NCBI RefSeq assembly: GCF_036840915.1
Contig: NZ_CP085725.1
Coordinates: 2,480,001-2,544,000, forward strand
Origin: Flavobacterium hankyongi
Lineage (GTDB): Bacteria > Bacteroidota > Bacteroidia > Flavobacteriales > Flavobacteriaceae
Length of the DNA stretch: 64,000 bases
Direction: 5' to 3'
This document shows, piece after piece, positions 26,540 to 35,354 of this stretch. How positions within the stretch are numbered: position 1 is the first letter of the stretch; each line of letters opens with the position of its first letter. The notes below the pieces were generated by a model. That model saw only the letters and a list, made by a program, of their open reading frames with translations. It ran no database searches and had not been told where the DNA came from. The translations under genes and the position numbers were made by a program.

Positions 26540-27769
26540 TTAAACTATTGAGTTATCACTATAATCATGACCATCATGATGTTCATGTCCTTCATGATGA
26601 TGATCCTGAACTGCCATACCTATAAATAATGATGATAACATTGTAAAAATAAACGCTTGTAAGAATGCTACCAACAATTCGATTACAGAAATAAACAATG
26701 TTAATCCAATTGATATCGGCATATCAGCCGCTAAATTTTTGCCTACGAAAATCATTGCAATTAAACTCATTATTACTACGTGACCTGCAGTAATGTTTGC
26801 AAATAAACGAATTAATAAAGCGAATGGTTTTGTAAGCGTTCCTAATAATTCAATAGGTGCTAATATAATTTTCATTGGAACTGGTACTCCCGGCATCCAG
26901 AAAATGTGTCCCCAGTAATCTTTATTAGCACTAAATTGAGTAATAATGTAAGTAAATAAAGCTAAACAAACAGTTACTGCAATATTACCCGTAACGTTGA
27001 TTCCTATAGGAGTCATACCTAAAAGGTTTAATAACCAAATAAAGAAGAACACTGTTAAAAGGAACCCCATGTATTTTCTATATTTTGTTTCTCCAATATT
27101 AGGAATAGCTACTTCATCTCTAATAAAAATGATAAGCGGTTCTAATATTCTACCAAAACCTGTTGGTATTGGACCTCTTTTATATGATTTAGCTAAACTT
27201 GTAAACATGAATAACAACAAAGCAGAAACTAATAACATTGAAAGTACATTCTTTGTAATAGAAAAATCTAAAGGTTTTACGTTTGTTGGATGATGGTGAG
27301 CATCATAAGTCACAGTTCCCTGAGCATCTGATTTGTAAATTTTACCATGAACCATTTTGTAAAAGTTACCATTGACTTCTGCTAATTCTTTTTCGTTATG
27401 GAATTTTGAAGAAGAGAAAAACTGAATTCCATTATCCCATAAAATTACAGGAAGAGAAAAACCATAATGTTTCCCAGATTCCCCATCTGCGAAAAAGTAA
27501 AAATCATGAGAGTCTTGTAAGTGGTGCTCAATATAAGCTTGAACTTCATCTTTTTCATTAACAGGACCTCCATGTTTTTCTTCATGTCCAGCTTCAACAT
27601 GAGCCTCTTCTGCATGTGTTACTGTATCATGCGTAATCGCATGAGTCTCGTGAACAGGTTTAACTGCTACGTGTGTAGAATCGGAAACTGGATTTGCTAA
27701 AGCAACAATCGAAAATAAGCTTACAAAAGCTGGCATTATCAATGATACAGGTTTTCTTGGAATTACCAT
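26540..27769 (-). CDS. atpB: ATP synthase Fo a subunit with long His-rich N-terminal domain
   Basis: 409 aa from the chosen start; the E. coli a subunit is 271 aa. The C-terminal membrane part is canonical, with the essential Arg321 in LLIRLFANITAGH and the proton half-channel helices. In front of it is a signal-peptide-like segment ending ALANP and a ~140-residue soluble region with eight His in its first 40 residues. The last ~20 residues carry seven more His. ATG 27769 is preferred: ATG 27808 would lie inside the -7 element. Such N-terminal extensions occur in other Bacteroidetes a subunits (from memory). It is the first gene of atpB-E-F-H-A-G. Confidence 0.93.
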   Translation of the reverse strand: MVIPRKPVSLIMPAFVSLFSIVALANPVSDSTHVAVKPVHETHAITHDTVTHAEEAHVEAGHEEKHGGPVNEKDEVQAYIEHHLQDSHDFYFFADGESGKHYGFSLPVILWDNGIQFFSSSKFHNEKELAEVNGNFYKMVHGKIYKSDAQGTVTYDAHHHPTNVKPLDFSITKNVLSMLLVSALLLFMFTSLAKSYKRGPIPTGFGRILEPLIIFIRDEVAIPNIGETKYRKYMGFLLTVFFFIWLLNLLGMTPIGINVTGNIAVTVCLALFTYIITQFSANKDYWGHIFWMPGVPVPMKIILAPIELLGTLTKPFALLIRLFANITAGHVVIMSLIAMIFVGKNLAADMPISIGLTLFISVIELLVAFLQAFIFTMLSSLFIGMAVQDHHHEGHEHHDGHDYSDNSIV

Positions 27770-27805
27770 ATAAAAATCTATATTTCTGTGTTTGTAAATT
27801 TCGTG

Positions 27806-27833
27806 CAAAGGTACATTTTTTATTAATATCCAA
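27806..27833 (-). promoter_or_regulatory. Promoter of the atpBEFHAG operon
   Basis: The -7 box TACCTTTG lies at 27806-27813 on the minus strand, with a TTG at 27831-27833, 17 bp upstream. Both parts of the Bacteroidetes consensus are present, and the expected start is ~30 bp before ATG 27769. Confidence 0.7.
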
Positions 27834-28034
27834 AACGATTAAAATACTTTTTTTAAAAAACTGTTTTGAGAAGGTATTTTTAAATGAAAAATAAGTACAC
27901 CTTTATATCTCCTTAATTCACATTGTTAACAACTCTACATGTAAAAAAAATTAAAAAATACAGATTTAACAATGTTTTATACCGATAAATTTGTGTTTTT
28001 TATCGATATATTTAATTTCAAATTGTTAATAACT
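27834..28034. other. Non-coding spacer between atpB and the RCC1 gene
   Basis: The atpB-RCC1 gap is 315 bp in all. Outside the two promoter elements it is plain AT-rich DNA with one extra TAnnTTTG match (TAAATTTG, 27986-27993, plus strand). I see no small gene or RNA. Confidence 0.5.
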
Positions 28035-28042
28035 TATTTTTG
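28035..28042 (+). promoter_or_regulatory. TATTTTTG -7 element for the RCC1-repeat gene
   Basis: A TAnnTTTG match 42 bp before ATG 28085. It includes the TTG codon at 28040, which therefore is not a start. Confidence 0.5.
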
Positions 28043-28084
28043 TTTACATTCGCTGTAAAGTTTCTTTTACAAAAACCCAAAACT

Positions 28085-29470
28085 ATGAAAAGAACATTAC
28101 TTATTTATATATTCCTTTTGACATCTTCGATATTTTTTGCTCAATGTTGGCAATCAGTTTCTGCTGGCGTTGCACATTCTGTTGGTATAAGAGCCGGAGG
28201 TACATTGTGGACTTGGGGTAGAAATAATTTTGGTCAAATTGGAGATGGTAGCGCTGTGGCCAACAGAACAATTCCTACACAAATTGGAACAGCCTCAGAC
28301 TGGCAATTAATATCTTGTGGTGGATCGCATACTTTAGCTCTAAAAACAAATGGAACACTTTGGGCTTGGGGATTAAATTCATCTGGTCAGTTAGGGAATG
28401 GAAACAATACCAATTCTAATGTCCCTGTTCAAGTTGGGACTGATACTGATTGGGCAATTATCTCGGCTGGAGATGAATTTTCATTAGCATTAAAAACAAA
28501 TGGAACACTTTGGGCTTGGGGTAGAAATGATAATAGCCAGTTAGGGGATGGAAGTGTAGTTCCTAAAAATTCCCCAATACAAATTGGAAATCAGACGGAT
28601 TGGGAATCAATTTCTGCAGGAGCAAATCATTCTTTGGCCATAAAAACAAATGGTAATCTTTATGGTTGGGGTGTAAATAGTCTGGGTCAATTAGGAAATG
28701 GAACAACAGTTAATGAAAATACTCCAGTAAAAATTGGAAATGATACTGATTGGAACAAAGTTGCTGCTGGTACTATACATAGTGTTGCTTTTAAAGATGA
28801 TTTGACTTTGTGGGTGTGGGGAGGAAATAATGAAGGGCAATTGGGTATTGGGACCAGTGGTGCAGGAACTAATATTACAAGTCCTTTTAATATTGTTTCA
28901 CTTAATGGATGTAGTGTTATAAGTAAAGGAAGTCAAAATACAATTGTAAAAAAATCTGATGGAACAGTTTGGAATTGGGGTGCAAATCTCACAGGTCAGT
29001 TAGGTAATGGCACAACAAGCTCTAGCTTTACCAGCAGTCCTATTCAACTGGGGAGTGCGACTGATTGGCAAATCATTTCGATGCGTGGTACACACGTTCT
29101 CGCTTTAAAAAATGATGGGTCACTATATGCATGGGGAAACAATACTTATGGCCAAGTAGGTGATGGGACATCGATGAACTTTAAGACAAGTCCTACCTCT
29201 ACAACTTGTCCAACCCTTAGTGCTGATGAAAAGATGCTCTCAGAAAACATTTCTATTTATCCTAATCCTTCAAATGGAATAATTAACATAAAAAATAAAG
29301 AAAATATTACTTTAGATAAGGTTACAATCTATGATTTATATGGAAAAGTTGTTTTAGAAAACATTGGGAATATTTCTCAAATTAATATTGAAACTCTTTC
29401 TGTTGGCTTCTACTTTATAGAGTTTTTAGTTGAAGGAAAACAATTTCAGAAAAAGTTCATAAAGAACTAA
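28085..29470 (+). CDS. Secreted RCC1-repeat beta-propeller with T9SS sorting domain
   Basis: 461 aa. Signal peptide (MKRTLLIYIFLLTSSIFFAQ) followed by seven RCC1 blades, each with W-x-W-G-x-N-x-x-G-Q-x-G-x-G (for example WTWGRNNFGQIGDG, WAWGLNSSGQLGNG, WNWGANLTGQLGNG). The last ~75 residues are a type A T9SS C-terminal domain: ISIYPNPSNGIINI, VTIYDLYGKVV, and a GFYFIEF strand before the end KKFIKN. It should be exported by T9SS and fixed at or released from the cell surface; its ligand is unknown. It is transcribed against the surrounding atp genes and overlaps the stop of its convergent neighbour by four bases. Confidence 0.92.
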   Translation: MKRTLLIYIFLLTSSIFFAQCWQSVSAGVAHSVGIRAGGTLWTWGRNNFGQIGDGSAVANRTIPTQIGTASDWQLISCGGSHTLALKTNGTLWAWGLNSSGQLGNGNNTNSNVPVQVGTDTDWAIISAGDEFSLALKTNGTLWAWGRNDNSQLGDGSVVPKNSPIQIGNQTDWESISAGANHSLAIKTNGNLYGWGVNSLGQLGNGTTVNENTPVKIGNDTDWNKVAAGTIHSVAFKDDLTLWVWGGNNEGQLGIGTSGAGTNITSPFNIVSLNGCSVISKGSQNTIVKKSDGTVWNWGANLTGQLGNGTTSSSFTSSPIQLGSATDWQIISMRGTHVLALKNDGSLYAWGNNTYGQVGDGTSMNFKTSPTSTTCPTLSADEKMLSENISIYPNPSNGIINIKNKENITLDKVTIYDLYGKVVLENIGNISQINIETLSVGFYFIEFLVEGKQFQKKFIKN

Positions 29471-29871
29471 TCCTTCTTCATTAAAAAAACAGTTTTGTTA
29501 AGTCTTCTTCCAATGACTATTGTTTCAAATAACAAATAAAGAATAAATAGTGTAAAGTAATTCCATTTTTCAAAAGTTATATTTTGGCTTAAAATATAAA
29601 CTTTACCAACTATTCCAACAGCTATTGTCTTGATTGTAGTAATAAGCATAAAGCTCATTCCCACAACTTCTTTGTTTTTTATAAAAATTGCTTCAATTAT
29701 TCCAAAAAGTATTAAAGACATTCCTCCAAAGAAAAGAAGGATAGAAGGCAATGATAATAATGTCAAGTCTGGAAAATCAAAAAGGTTTTTTGCAAGTATA
29801 TAAATAACAAAAAGAAAAAAACTGAAAAGAATTGGTAATATTAAAAAAGATACGTTAAGTTTTAATTTCAT
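29467..29871 (-). CDS. Four-helix membrane protein in the AtpI position
   Basis: 134 aa, four hydrophobic segments (about 8-27, 40-62, 72-92, 104-123) joined by short loops, with a basic C-terminus (RRLNKTVFLMKKD). I do not recognise a definite family; it resembles small Flavobacterial membrane proteins annotated as DUFs. The position, one base after AtpZ in the sprE-bactofilin-atpZ operon and upstream of the atp structural genes, suggests an AtpI-like assembly or ion-transport accessory role. This is an inference from order and topology. Its stop overlaps the RCC1 gene stop on the other strand. Confidence 0.65.
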   Translation of the reverse strand: MKLKLNVSFLILPILFSFFLFVIYILAKNLFDFPDLTLLSLPSILLFFGGMSLILFGIIEAIFIKNKEVVGMSFMLITTIKTIAVGIVGKVYILSQNITFEKWNYFTLFILYLLFETIVIGRRLNKTVFLMKKD

Positions 29872-29872
29872 T

Positions 29873-30097
29873 TTATTTGTTTCCTATTTCGTTTACTTGC
29901 CTTATAACATTATACAAAGCAATAAAAACTCCAACTAGAGTAAGTATTTTATAATAGTATACTTTTTCGCTTGGATGATTTTCATCCAACCATAATCCTA
30001 TCCAATAAAAAGCATAAATAATTACTCCCATTTGAATAGGAATGTTTATAAATGCTAACCACTTATTATATCCTTTAGGTGGTTTGTTGTTCTCCAT
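29873..30097 (-). CDS. AtpZ/AtpI-family protein
   Basis: 74 aa, two membrane helices. Family look: YNKWLAFINIPIQMGVIIYAFYWIGLWLDE, then a short loop and LTLVGVFIALYNVIRQVNEIG. AtpZ/AtpI proteins accompany Fo genes and are linked to c-ring assembly or Mg2+/Ca2+ handling. The start overlaps the bactofilin gene by 23 bp, so it is translationally linked to it. It is separated from atpB by the four-helix gene and the inserted RCC1 gene. Confidence 0.83.
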   Translation of the reverse strand: MENNKPPKGYNKWLAFINIPIQMGVIIYAFYWIGLWLDENHPSEKVYYYKILTLVGVFIALYNVIRQVNEIGNK

Positions 30098-30473
30098 CTG
30101 GTGGAAGAATATTTTTTACTGAGGTTTTCATAACACACGAGGCGCTAAAATCGGCACCTGGTTCTACAGAAAGTTTACCACAAGTAACTTCACCATGAAT
30201 ACTTGCTTTAGATTTTACATTTAAAATTTCCTGAACAGTTACTTTGCCTTCAACTCTACCTTCAACATCAACATTTTTACATGTAATGTCGCCAATAACA
30301 CTTCCAGCTGGTCCAACAACCAACTTTCCCTTTGAAACGAAATTTCCAATTAAGTGACCGTCTAATCTAAAATCGGCCTGAGAGTCGATATCACCTTTTA
30401 TAATAGTTCCTTCAACAATTCGGTTTGTTTTACCTAAAAAGTCTGTATATGATTTTGTGCTTTTTTCAAACAT
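30075..30473 (-). CDS. Bactofilin family cytoskeletal protein
   Basis: 132 aa. One bactofilin domain: NRIVEGTIIKGDIDSQADFRLDGHLIGNF, then regular short beta-helix steps with GKLVVGPAGSVIGDITCKNVDVEGRVEGKVTVQEIL. Bactofilins self-assemble into membrane-associated filaments without nucleotide and scaffold envelope enzymes. It lies 3 bp after sprE, so cell-surface gliding/T9SS functions and a scaffold protein appear to be co-expressed. No transmembrane segment is present. Confidence 0.92.
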   Translation of the reverse strand: MFEKSTKSYTDFLGKTNRIVEGTIIKGDIDSQADFRLDGHLIGNFVSKGKLVVGPAGSVIGDITCKNVDVEGRVEGKVTVQEILNVKSKASIHGEVTCGKLSVEPGADFSASCVMKTSVKNILPPDGEQQTT

Positions 30474-30476
30474 ATG

Positions 30477-33086
30477 TTACATCTTTAATTCTAAAAACTG
30501 ATTGTAGTTTTTGTGAATTTGGATAACCAAATAATTATCACTTGATATTACTTGTGCTGGATTTAATACTTTATATTTTTTATCTTCTTTAAGTAAGGTA
30601 ATTAGATATCTTGCAAAGTCTCTTGAAGAAATCCCATGTACTACTACAAAGCTTGTCGTTTCGTTATACACATCGTAAGACACTTTAAATTTGTCGTACT
30701 GTTTTTCTGCAAAATACTTTTCTAATTTTTCAGTTAGCTTAACTGTCTCTACATCATCTCTTTTTCCAACTTTATAAAGTAATTTCCAATTTGTAGAAAC
30801 GGTATCCTGAGTTAATATTCTTTGCTCCATTCTTGGGATACTAGCTTTTAAAATATCTTCAGCTTGTTTTGCTTCATTAGAATCTGGATAAGTAACTGCA
30901 ACATAACTGACCGCCTTTTTATATTCACTTAACCCTTTAAGTTTACCTAAAACACTAGCTTTAAGTAATTCAAATTTTGGAATTAAATCATCTCCTGCGA
31001 ATTGCTGAATTGATTTGTCTAGAGTTTGAAGAGCATCAACATATTCTTGTTTACTGTACTTTTCATACGTTTTCTTATAAACATTTTCAGGATTTTCATT
31101 TGACAATTCTTCCGCTGGAATACTTCCGTTTAATATTTGAGCATATCTTGTATTTGGATATTGTGAAATTATTTTATTTTTAATTTCTTCGGCTCTGGTT
31201 ATATCTGAAACCTCATAAATTTTATAAAGATTATAAAGCGAAGGTAAAATTAAACGCTCTTCTGGCTGACTTTTTAAAACTGTTTCAAATTTTGAAGCAG
31301 CTAGTTTTTGCTCAGAGAATTTCTCCTTATAAATTACACCTAACTGATAATTAGCAAAATTTCTTTCTTTTGCCAAACTATCTAAAACAATTTGTGATGT
31401 TGGTAATTGACTAATGTAGAAATCTGTTGAATATTTTTCATCAACAACAACTTCTTTCTTTTCTTCTGTTTTTATTTCCTGATTGTTTTCTACAATAATA
31501 TTATCTTTTTCTGTAGACCAGCGCCAATTTTCAATCAATTTTCTTTTTCCCCATCTTTTTTGAAACTCAACCTTACCATAAGCCACAGTTGTAGGAGTAT
31601 AAAAATAAAATGCTCCATCTTGTCCTTTAAAACCAGGAGGTTGCATCATATCGGCTTTTCCTGGAGGTAAAATTGTTTCATTCATTCCTGGCGGATTCAT
31701 TATTGGCTTTCCAATATCTTGAATACCTTGTTGGCTAGCTAATTCCTTTTGTTTTGCCTCTAAAACTCTTTTTATAGAATCTTTTGCTTTCAAATCAGCT
31801 ATATGTTTTTCAAAATAAGCTACTCTCTCAATGCCAGACATTGATGTTAGCTTTAATATGCTATCATTATGAGATACGATACCTTCATACTTAATTACAT
31901 CAACAAGGTTTTCTTTCTTTTTAGCAATTACATAATATTCTTTATTCTTTTTAACCAACTTAGTTAAAGTACTATCATAATATTTCCCAGCGGTAATATA
32001 TTTAGCCTTATCAAAATAAATAGTCGCTAAATTTCTATATGTTGATGCCTGCAAATATGCGTCGTTTGAACCTCTTTTTAATGACTTATTATAATACTTT
32101 ATTGCGTTTTGCTTATTACCTACTTTATCATAAAAAAGTCCCATTTCGAAATTCAAAACATCTAAATGCTGTCTATTCTCTCTGTCTTTAAGTAATTTTT
32201 TATATTTTTCTACAAATGCTAAAGTGTCTTTCGTTGGATCTAAAAGCAATGCTTGTTTAGCATGTGCACGAATTACATACTGACGAGGAGATTTACGCTT
32301 CATATCTATTACGTCTTGAAATTCAGCATAAGCACTGTCTTTATAATCTAGAGATTGATATAATTGTCCCAAAATAAAATGATATCGGGCTCTTTCTTCT
32401 TTTAGTCTTGTTGTACTTATTGCCTTTTTTAATGGTGCAATTGCGCTATCTTTGTATTCTAAGTTAATAAACGCTTGTGCTAAAATAGCATTGGCGTCAG
32501 CGGTAACCTGTGGTTTTAAATCACCTTTCTTTATGAGTTTTTTTAAGTTTTTTACAGCCAATGCATCGTTTTCAAGACGAATATTGGTTTTTTCACGCCA
32601 AACTTTAGCTTCATTGATTTTGTCTGAATTGGTATGTTTGTATAAAATATAATTGAAAGCTTCTAATGCTGGGATAAAACGTTGATCATAATATCTTGCT
32701 TTACCTAACATAAGATGGGCTTCATCCATTTGATAATTTTTCTCTTTACCTTCGATATTCATTGAGTGCTTTTGAATAGCTTTTGTAGCTTTAGTCTCCG
32801 CACGCTCAAAGTTTTTATTTTTTTCTTTTTGCCCAGGAAGAATTGCTTCTTCAGGAATTTGCATACGTTCTACTGGGAGAACTTCCCAAAAATTATCTTG
32901 ATACTCTCCTTTAATTTCTTTAATTCCTCCATCAAGAGCTAAACTACCATTATACATTGTATTATCTCTCGCATTTAATGCATGCCAATTTCTGCTAACA
33001 AAATTATTTTTTTTGGTAGAGCAAGCTATTGCAGTAACTAAAAAGAAGGCTAGTGATATGTTTTTTAATTGATTGTTTTTCAACAT
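30477..33086 (-). CDS. sprE: T9SS/gliding lipoprotein SprE (PorW homologue), TPR-rich
   Basis: 869 aa. Lipoprotein signal with the Cys in FFLVTAIACSTKK, then the family N-terminus: FVSRNWHALNARDNTMYNG and NFWEVLPVERMQIPEE. TPR-like repeats fill residues ~120-420 and 600-800. A Pro/Gly-rich stretch near residue 470-500 (PGMNETILPPGKADMMQPPG) separates them. SprE/PorW is needed for T9SS secretion and gliding; in Porphyromonas PorW links the PorKN ring to the translocon (established knowledge). The protein should be outer-membrane or periplasm anchored. It leads the sprE-bactofilin-atpZ run. Confidence 0.9.
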   Translation of the reverse strand: MLKNNQLKNISLAFFLVTAIACSTKKNNFVSRNWHALNARDNTMYNGSLALDGGIKEIKGEYQDNFWEVLPVERMQIPEEAILPGQKEKNKNFERAETKATKAIQKHSMNIEGKEKNYQMDEAHLMLGKARYYDQRFIPALEAFNYILYKHTNSDKINEAKVWREKTNIRLENDALAVKNLKKLIKKGDLKPQVTADANAILAQAFINLEYKDSAIAPLKKAISTTRLKEERARYHFILGQLYQSLDYKDSAYAEFQDVIDMKRKSPRQYVIRAHAKQALLLDPTKDTLAFVEKYKKLLKDRENRQHLDVLNFEMGLFYDKVGNKQNAIKYYNKSLKRGSNDAYLQASTYRNLATIYFDKAKYITAGKYYDSTLTKLVKKNKEYYVIAKKKENLVDVIKYEGIVSHNDSILKLTSMSGIERVAYFEKHIADLKAKDSIKRVLEAKQKELASQQGIQDIGKPIMNPPGMNETILPPGKADMMQPPGFKGQDGAFYFYTPTTVAYGKVEFQKRWGKRKLIENWRWSTEKDNIIVENNQEIKTEEKKEVVVDEKYSTDFYISQLPTSQIVLDSLAKERNFANYQLGVIYKEKFSEQKLAASKFETVLKSQPEERLILPSLYNLYKIYEVSDITRAEEIKNKIISQYPNTRYAQILNGSIPAEELSNENPENVYKKTYEKYSKQEYVDALQTLDKSIQQFAGDDLIPKFELLKASVLGKLKGLSEYKKAVSYVAVTYPDSNEAKQAEDILKASIPRMEQRILTQDTVSTNWKLLYKVGKRDDVETVKLTEKLEKYFAEKQYDKFKVSYDVYNETTSFVVVHGISSRDFARYLITLLKEDKKYKVLNPAQVISSDNYLVIQIHKNYNQFLELKM

Positions 33087-33222
33087 ATAAAAGTTTTAAA
33101 TATAACTTCTAAATACTATTTTTAGTATTATAACTTGTAAAAGTACGTTTCTTTTTACAATTCAGAAAAAAATAACATTTTTTAATTTTATAAGAATTTA
33201 AGAATATGTCAGCCTTGTTTGT

Positions 33223-33230
33223 TAATTTTG
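33223..33230 (+). promoter_or_regulatory. TAATTTTG -7 element for the reductase gene
   Basis: A TAnnTTTG match 16 bp before ATG 33247. The remaining 33087-33222 spacer, divergent to sprE, holds no gene I can support. Confidence 0.5.
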
Positions 33231-33246
33231 CTAAAAAGAGAAAAAT

Positions 33247-34296
33247 ATGTCAACATTTTATAAACTCACTATAAAAGAAATTAAAAGGGAAACTCCACAA
33301 AGTATATCAGTTGTATTTAATATTCCTATCGAATTTAAGGATTTTTATCAGTTCACAGCAGGGCAATATGTTAATTTAAAGCTGACTTTAGATGGTAAAG
33401 AAATACGTAGAGCATATTCTATTTGTTCTTCGCCAAATAGCGGTGAATTAAGAATCGCAATTAAAGCAGTTAAAAATGGTTATTTTTCAAAGTTTGCTAA
33501 TGACGAATTAAAAGAAGGAAGTGTTTTAGAAGTAGGTACTCCAGAAGGTAAGTTCATACACGAACCTCATCATGATAAGCAAAGAAATTATATGGCTTTT
33601 GCTGCTGGAAGTGGTATAACTCCAATAATGTCTATCCTTCAAACAGTTTTGGCTCAGGAATCAAACAGCACATTCGTTTTAGTTTATGGTAATAAATCTC
33701 CAGAAGAAACTATTTTCTATAATCAACTAACTGAATTACAAAGTAAGTATCTTGGTCGATTTTTTGTTCATTTTGTTTTCAGCCAGTCTAATCATTCTGA
33801 GTTTTTTGGAAGAATTGACAAATCGGTCGTAAACAATATTTTAAATACAAAACACATTGGTAAAGAGTTTTCGAAGTATTATTTGTGTGGACCAGAAGAC
33901 ATGATTAATACCGTGAGCGGAATTTTGAAAGAGAAAAACGTTTCCGAAAAAGATATTAAGTTTGAATTATTCACTGCTTCTACTCAAGAAAATGCTGTTG
34001 ATACAAGTAAAAATGAACATACAAAAATTACTGTTTTAGTTGACGGTGATGAAGAAACTTTCGAAATGTCATCGAAACAAACTTTGCTTGAAGCTGCACT
34101 AAAACATGGAATGGATGCTCCTTATTCGTGTCAAGGAGGTATTTGCAGTAGCTGTATTGCTAGAATTACAAATGGTTCTGCGGAAATGAAGAAAAACTCA
34201 ATTTTAACTGATAAAGAAATTGCAAGCGGATTAATTCTGACTTGTCAAGCACACCCCACATCTGCCGAAATAACCGTCGATTATGATGACGTTTAA
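33247..34296 (+). CDS. PaaE-like flavodoxin/ferredoxin reductase with C-terminal 2Fe-2S domain
   Basis: 349 aa, three modules. An FAD-binding ferredoxin-NADP-reductase domain with RRAYSICSSP (residues ~60-70) and YFSKFANDELKEG; an NAD(P)-binding half with AAGSGITPIMSIL and YYLCGPEDMI; and a plant-type [2Fe-2S] ferredoxin domain at the C-terminus with CQGGICSSC plus a later Cys in LTCQAHP. It moves electrons from NADPH to a partner oxygenase or ferredoxin. PaaE is the closest architecture, but no paa genes are near, so the partner is unknown. It has its own promoter and a terminator that is shared with GT9. Confidence 0.9.
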   Translation: MSTFYKLTIKEIKRETPQSISVVFNIPIEFKDFYQFTAGQYVNLKLTLDGKEIRRAYSICSSPNSGELRIAIKAVKNGYFSKFANDELKEGSVLEVGTPEGKFIHEPHHDKQRNYMAFAAGSGITPIMSILQTVLAQESNSTFVLVYGNKSPEETIFYNQLTELQSKYLGRFFVHFVFSQSNHSEFFGRIDKSVVNNILNTKHIGKEFSKYYLCGPEDMINTVSGILKEKNVSEKDIKFELFTASTQENAVDTSKNEHTKITVLVDGDEETFEMSSKQTLLEAALKHGMDAPYSCQGGICSSCIARITNGSAEMKKNSILTDKEIASGLILTCQAHPTSAEITVDYDDV

Positions 34297-34299
34297 AAT

Positions 34300-34327
34300 A
34301 AAAAGGAGCTTTTAAAGCTCCTTTTTT
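34300..34327. terminator. Bidirectional terminator overlapping the end of GT9
   Basis: A 13-bp stem (34300-34312 with 34314-34326); the innermost bases form the loop. The last GT9 codons and its stop form one arm, so the coding end doubles as a terminator for both convergent genes. Confidence 0.85.
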
Positions 34328-35343
34328 ATTGTATTAATAACTGTTTCTGATGAAATGCTTCGCATTACATCTTCATATCCTTCCACCTTTTTATTTCCAT
34401 AAACCGATGTTGGTAATAACGGGTATTTTTCTCTATCAGCTGTGATACAATATTCTAAAGGTTGGTTGAAAGGTTTAAATCCTGCAAAAGGATGTGTTGC
34501 TCCCCAAAGTGTGATAACTTTAACACCCAACATTGCTGCAATGTGCGCATTCCCAGAATCCATAGAAAGCATGAGATCTAAATTCGATATCAAATCCATC
34601 TCCTCCTGAAGCTTAATTTTACCTGCAATAACAATTACATTCTGATAATTTGATTTTAACTTGTTTAAAAGTTGAATTTCTTTATCTCCTCCTCCAAATA
34701 AAAATATTTTGCTTCCAGATTCTGCTAAACCATCAATTACATTTTGCATTAAATCCAAAGGATATACTTTTGAATCGTATTGTGCGAAAGGTGCAATACC
34801 AATCCATTTTTCTGTTTTATTTCCAGTGATGTTTGTTATTTCTTCAGACAAAATTGCCTTCGAAGGGAAAACAGGTTGGGATAGATTTATTGGAAAACCT
34901 AATTTTTCGAATGTTTCACAATGTCTTTCAAACATCGATTTTACAGGTTCAAAAACTTTGTTTTCTGCCCTTGTCAATGCTTTTTTATCTGCTCTGCCTT
35001 TGTCAGTAGCAGCTGTTCTTTTTCCACTAATAGCGAAAAGATTTCTAACTACTTTAGATCGTAACACATTATGCAAATCAGCAACTGCATCAATACTCAA
35101 TGGTTTTAAATTTTTGTATAATCTTATTAAACCAAGAAAACCTTTATGCCTTTCTTTTACATCTATTGGAAAAAAATCTATATTCGGAATTCCATCAAAA
35201 AAGGGTTTAAAAAAAGGACGAGAAACTACTGTAACCTTTACTTCTGGATATTGCAAAGAAAAAGCTCTCAAAACAGGAACCGTCATTGCAACGTCACCCA
35301 TAGCCGAGAGCCTAATAACTAAAATATGTTTGATGTTTGACAT
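34312..35343 (-). CDS. Glycosyltransferase family 9 (heptosyltransferase-like)
   Basis: 343 aa GT-B fold. The N-terminus, HILVIRLSAMGDVAMTVPVLRAF, and the C-terminal MLSMDSGNAHIAAMLGVKVITLWGATHPFAG are GT9 signatures for enzymes that add heptose or a related sugar to lipopolysaccharide core, using an ADP-sugar at the inner face of the inner membrane. Flavobacteria often lack heptose, so the true sugar is uncertain. It lies 11 bp downstream of the DUF4254 gene, a pairing that recurs in this family (from memory). Confidence 0.88.
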   Translation of the reverse strand: MSNIKHILVIRLSAMGDVAMTVPVLRAFSLQYPEVKVTVVSRPFFKPFFDGIPNIDFFPIDVKERHKGFLGLIRLYKNLKPLSIDAVADLHNVLRSKVVRNLFAISGKRTAATDKGRADKKALTRAENKVFEPVKSMFERHCETFEKLGFPINLSQPVFPSKAILSEEITNITGNKTEKWIGIAPFAQYDSKVYPLDLMQNVIDGLAESGSKIFLFGGGDKEIQLLNKLKSNYQNVIVIAGKIKLQEEMDLISNLDLMLSMDSGNAHIAAMLGVKVITLWGATHPFAGFKPFNQPLEYCITADREKYPLLPTSVYGNKKVEGYEDVMRSISSETVINTIKKEL

Positions 35344-35354
35344 CTAAACAGATC

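Noticed and set aside
27986..27993. TAAATTTG as promoter of the RCC1 gene
   Set aside because: It would give a leader of ~85 nt, and a better placed TATTTTTG lies at 28035-28042. Kept only as an alternative.
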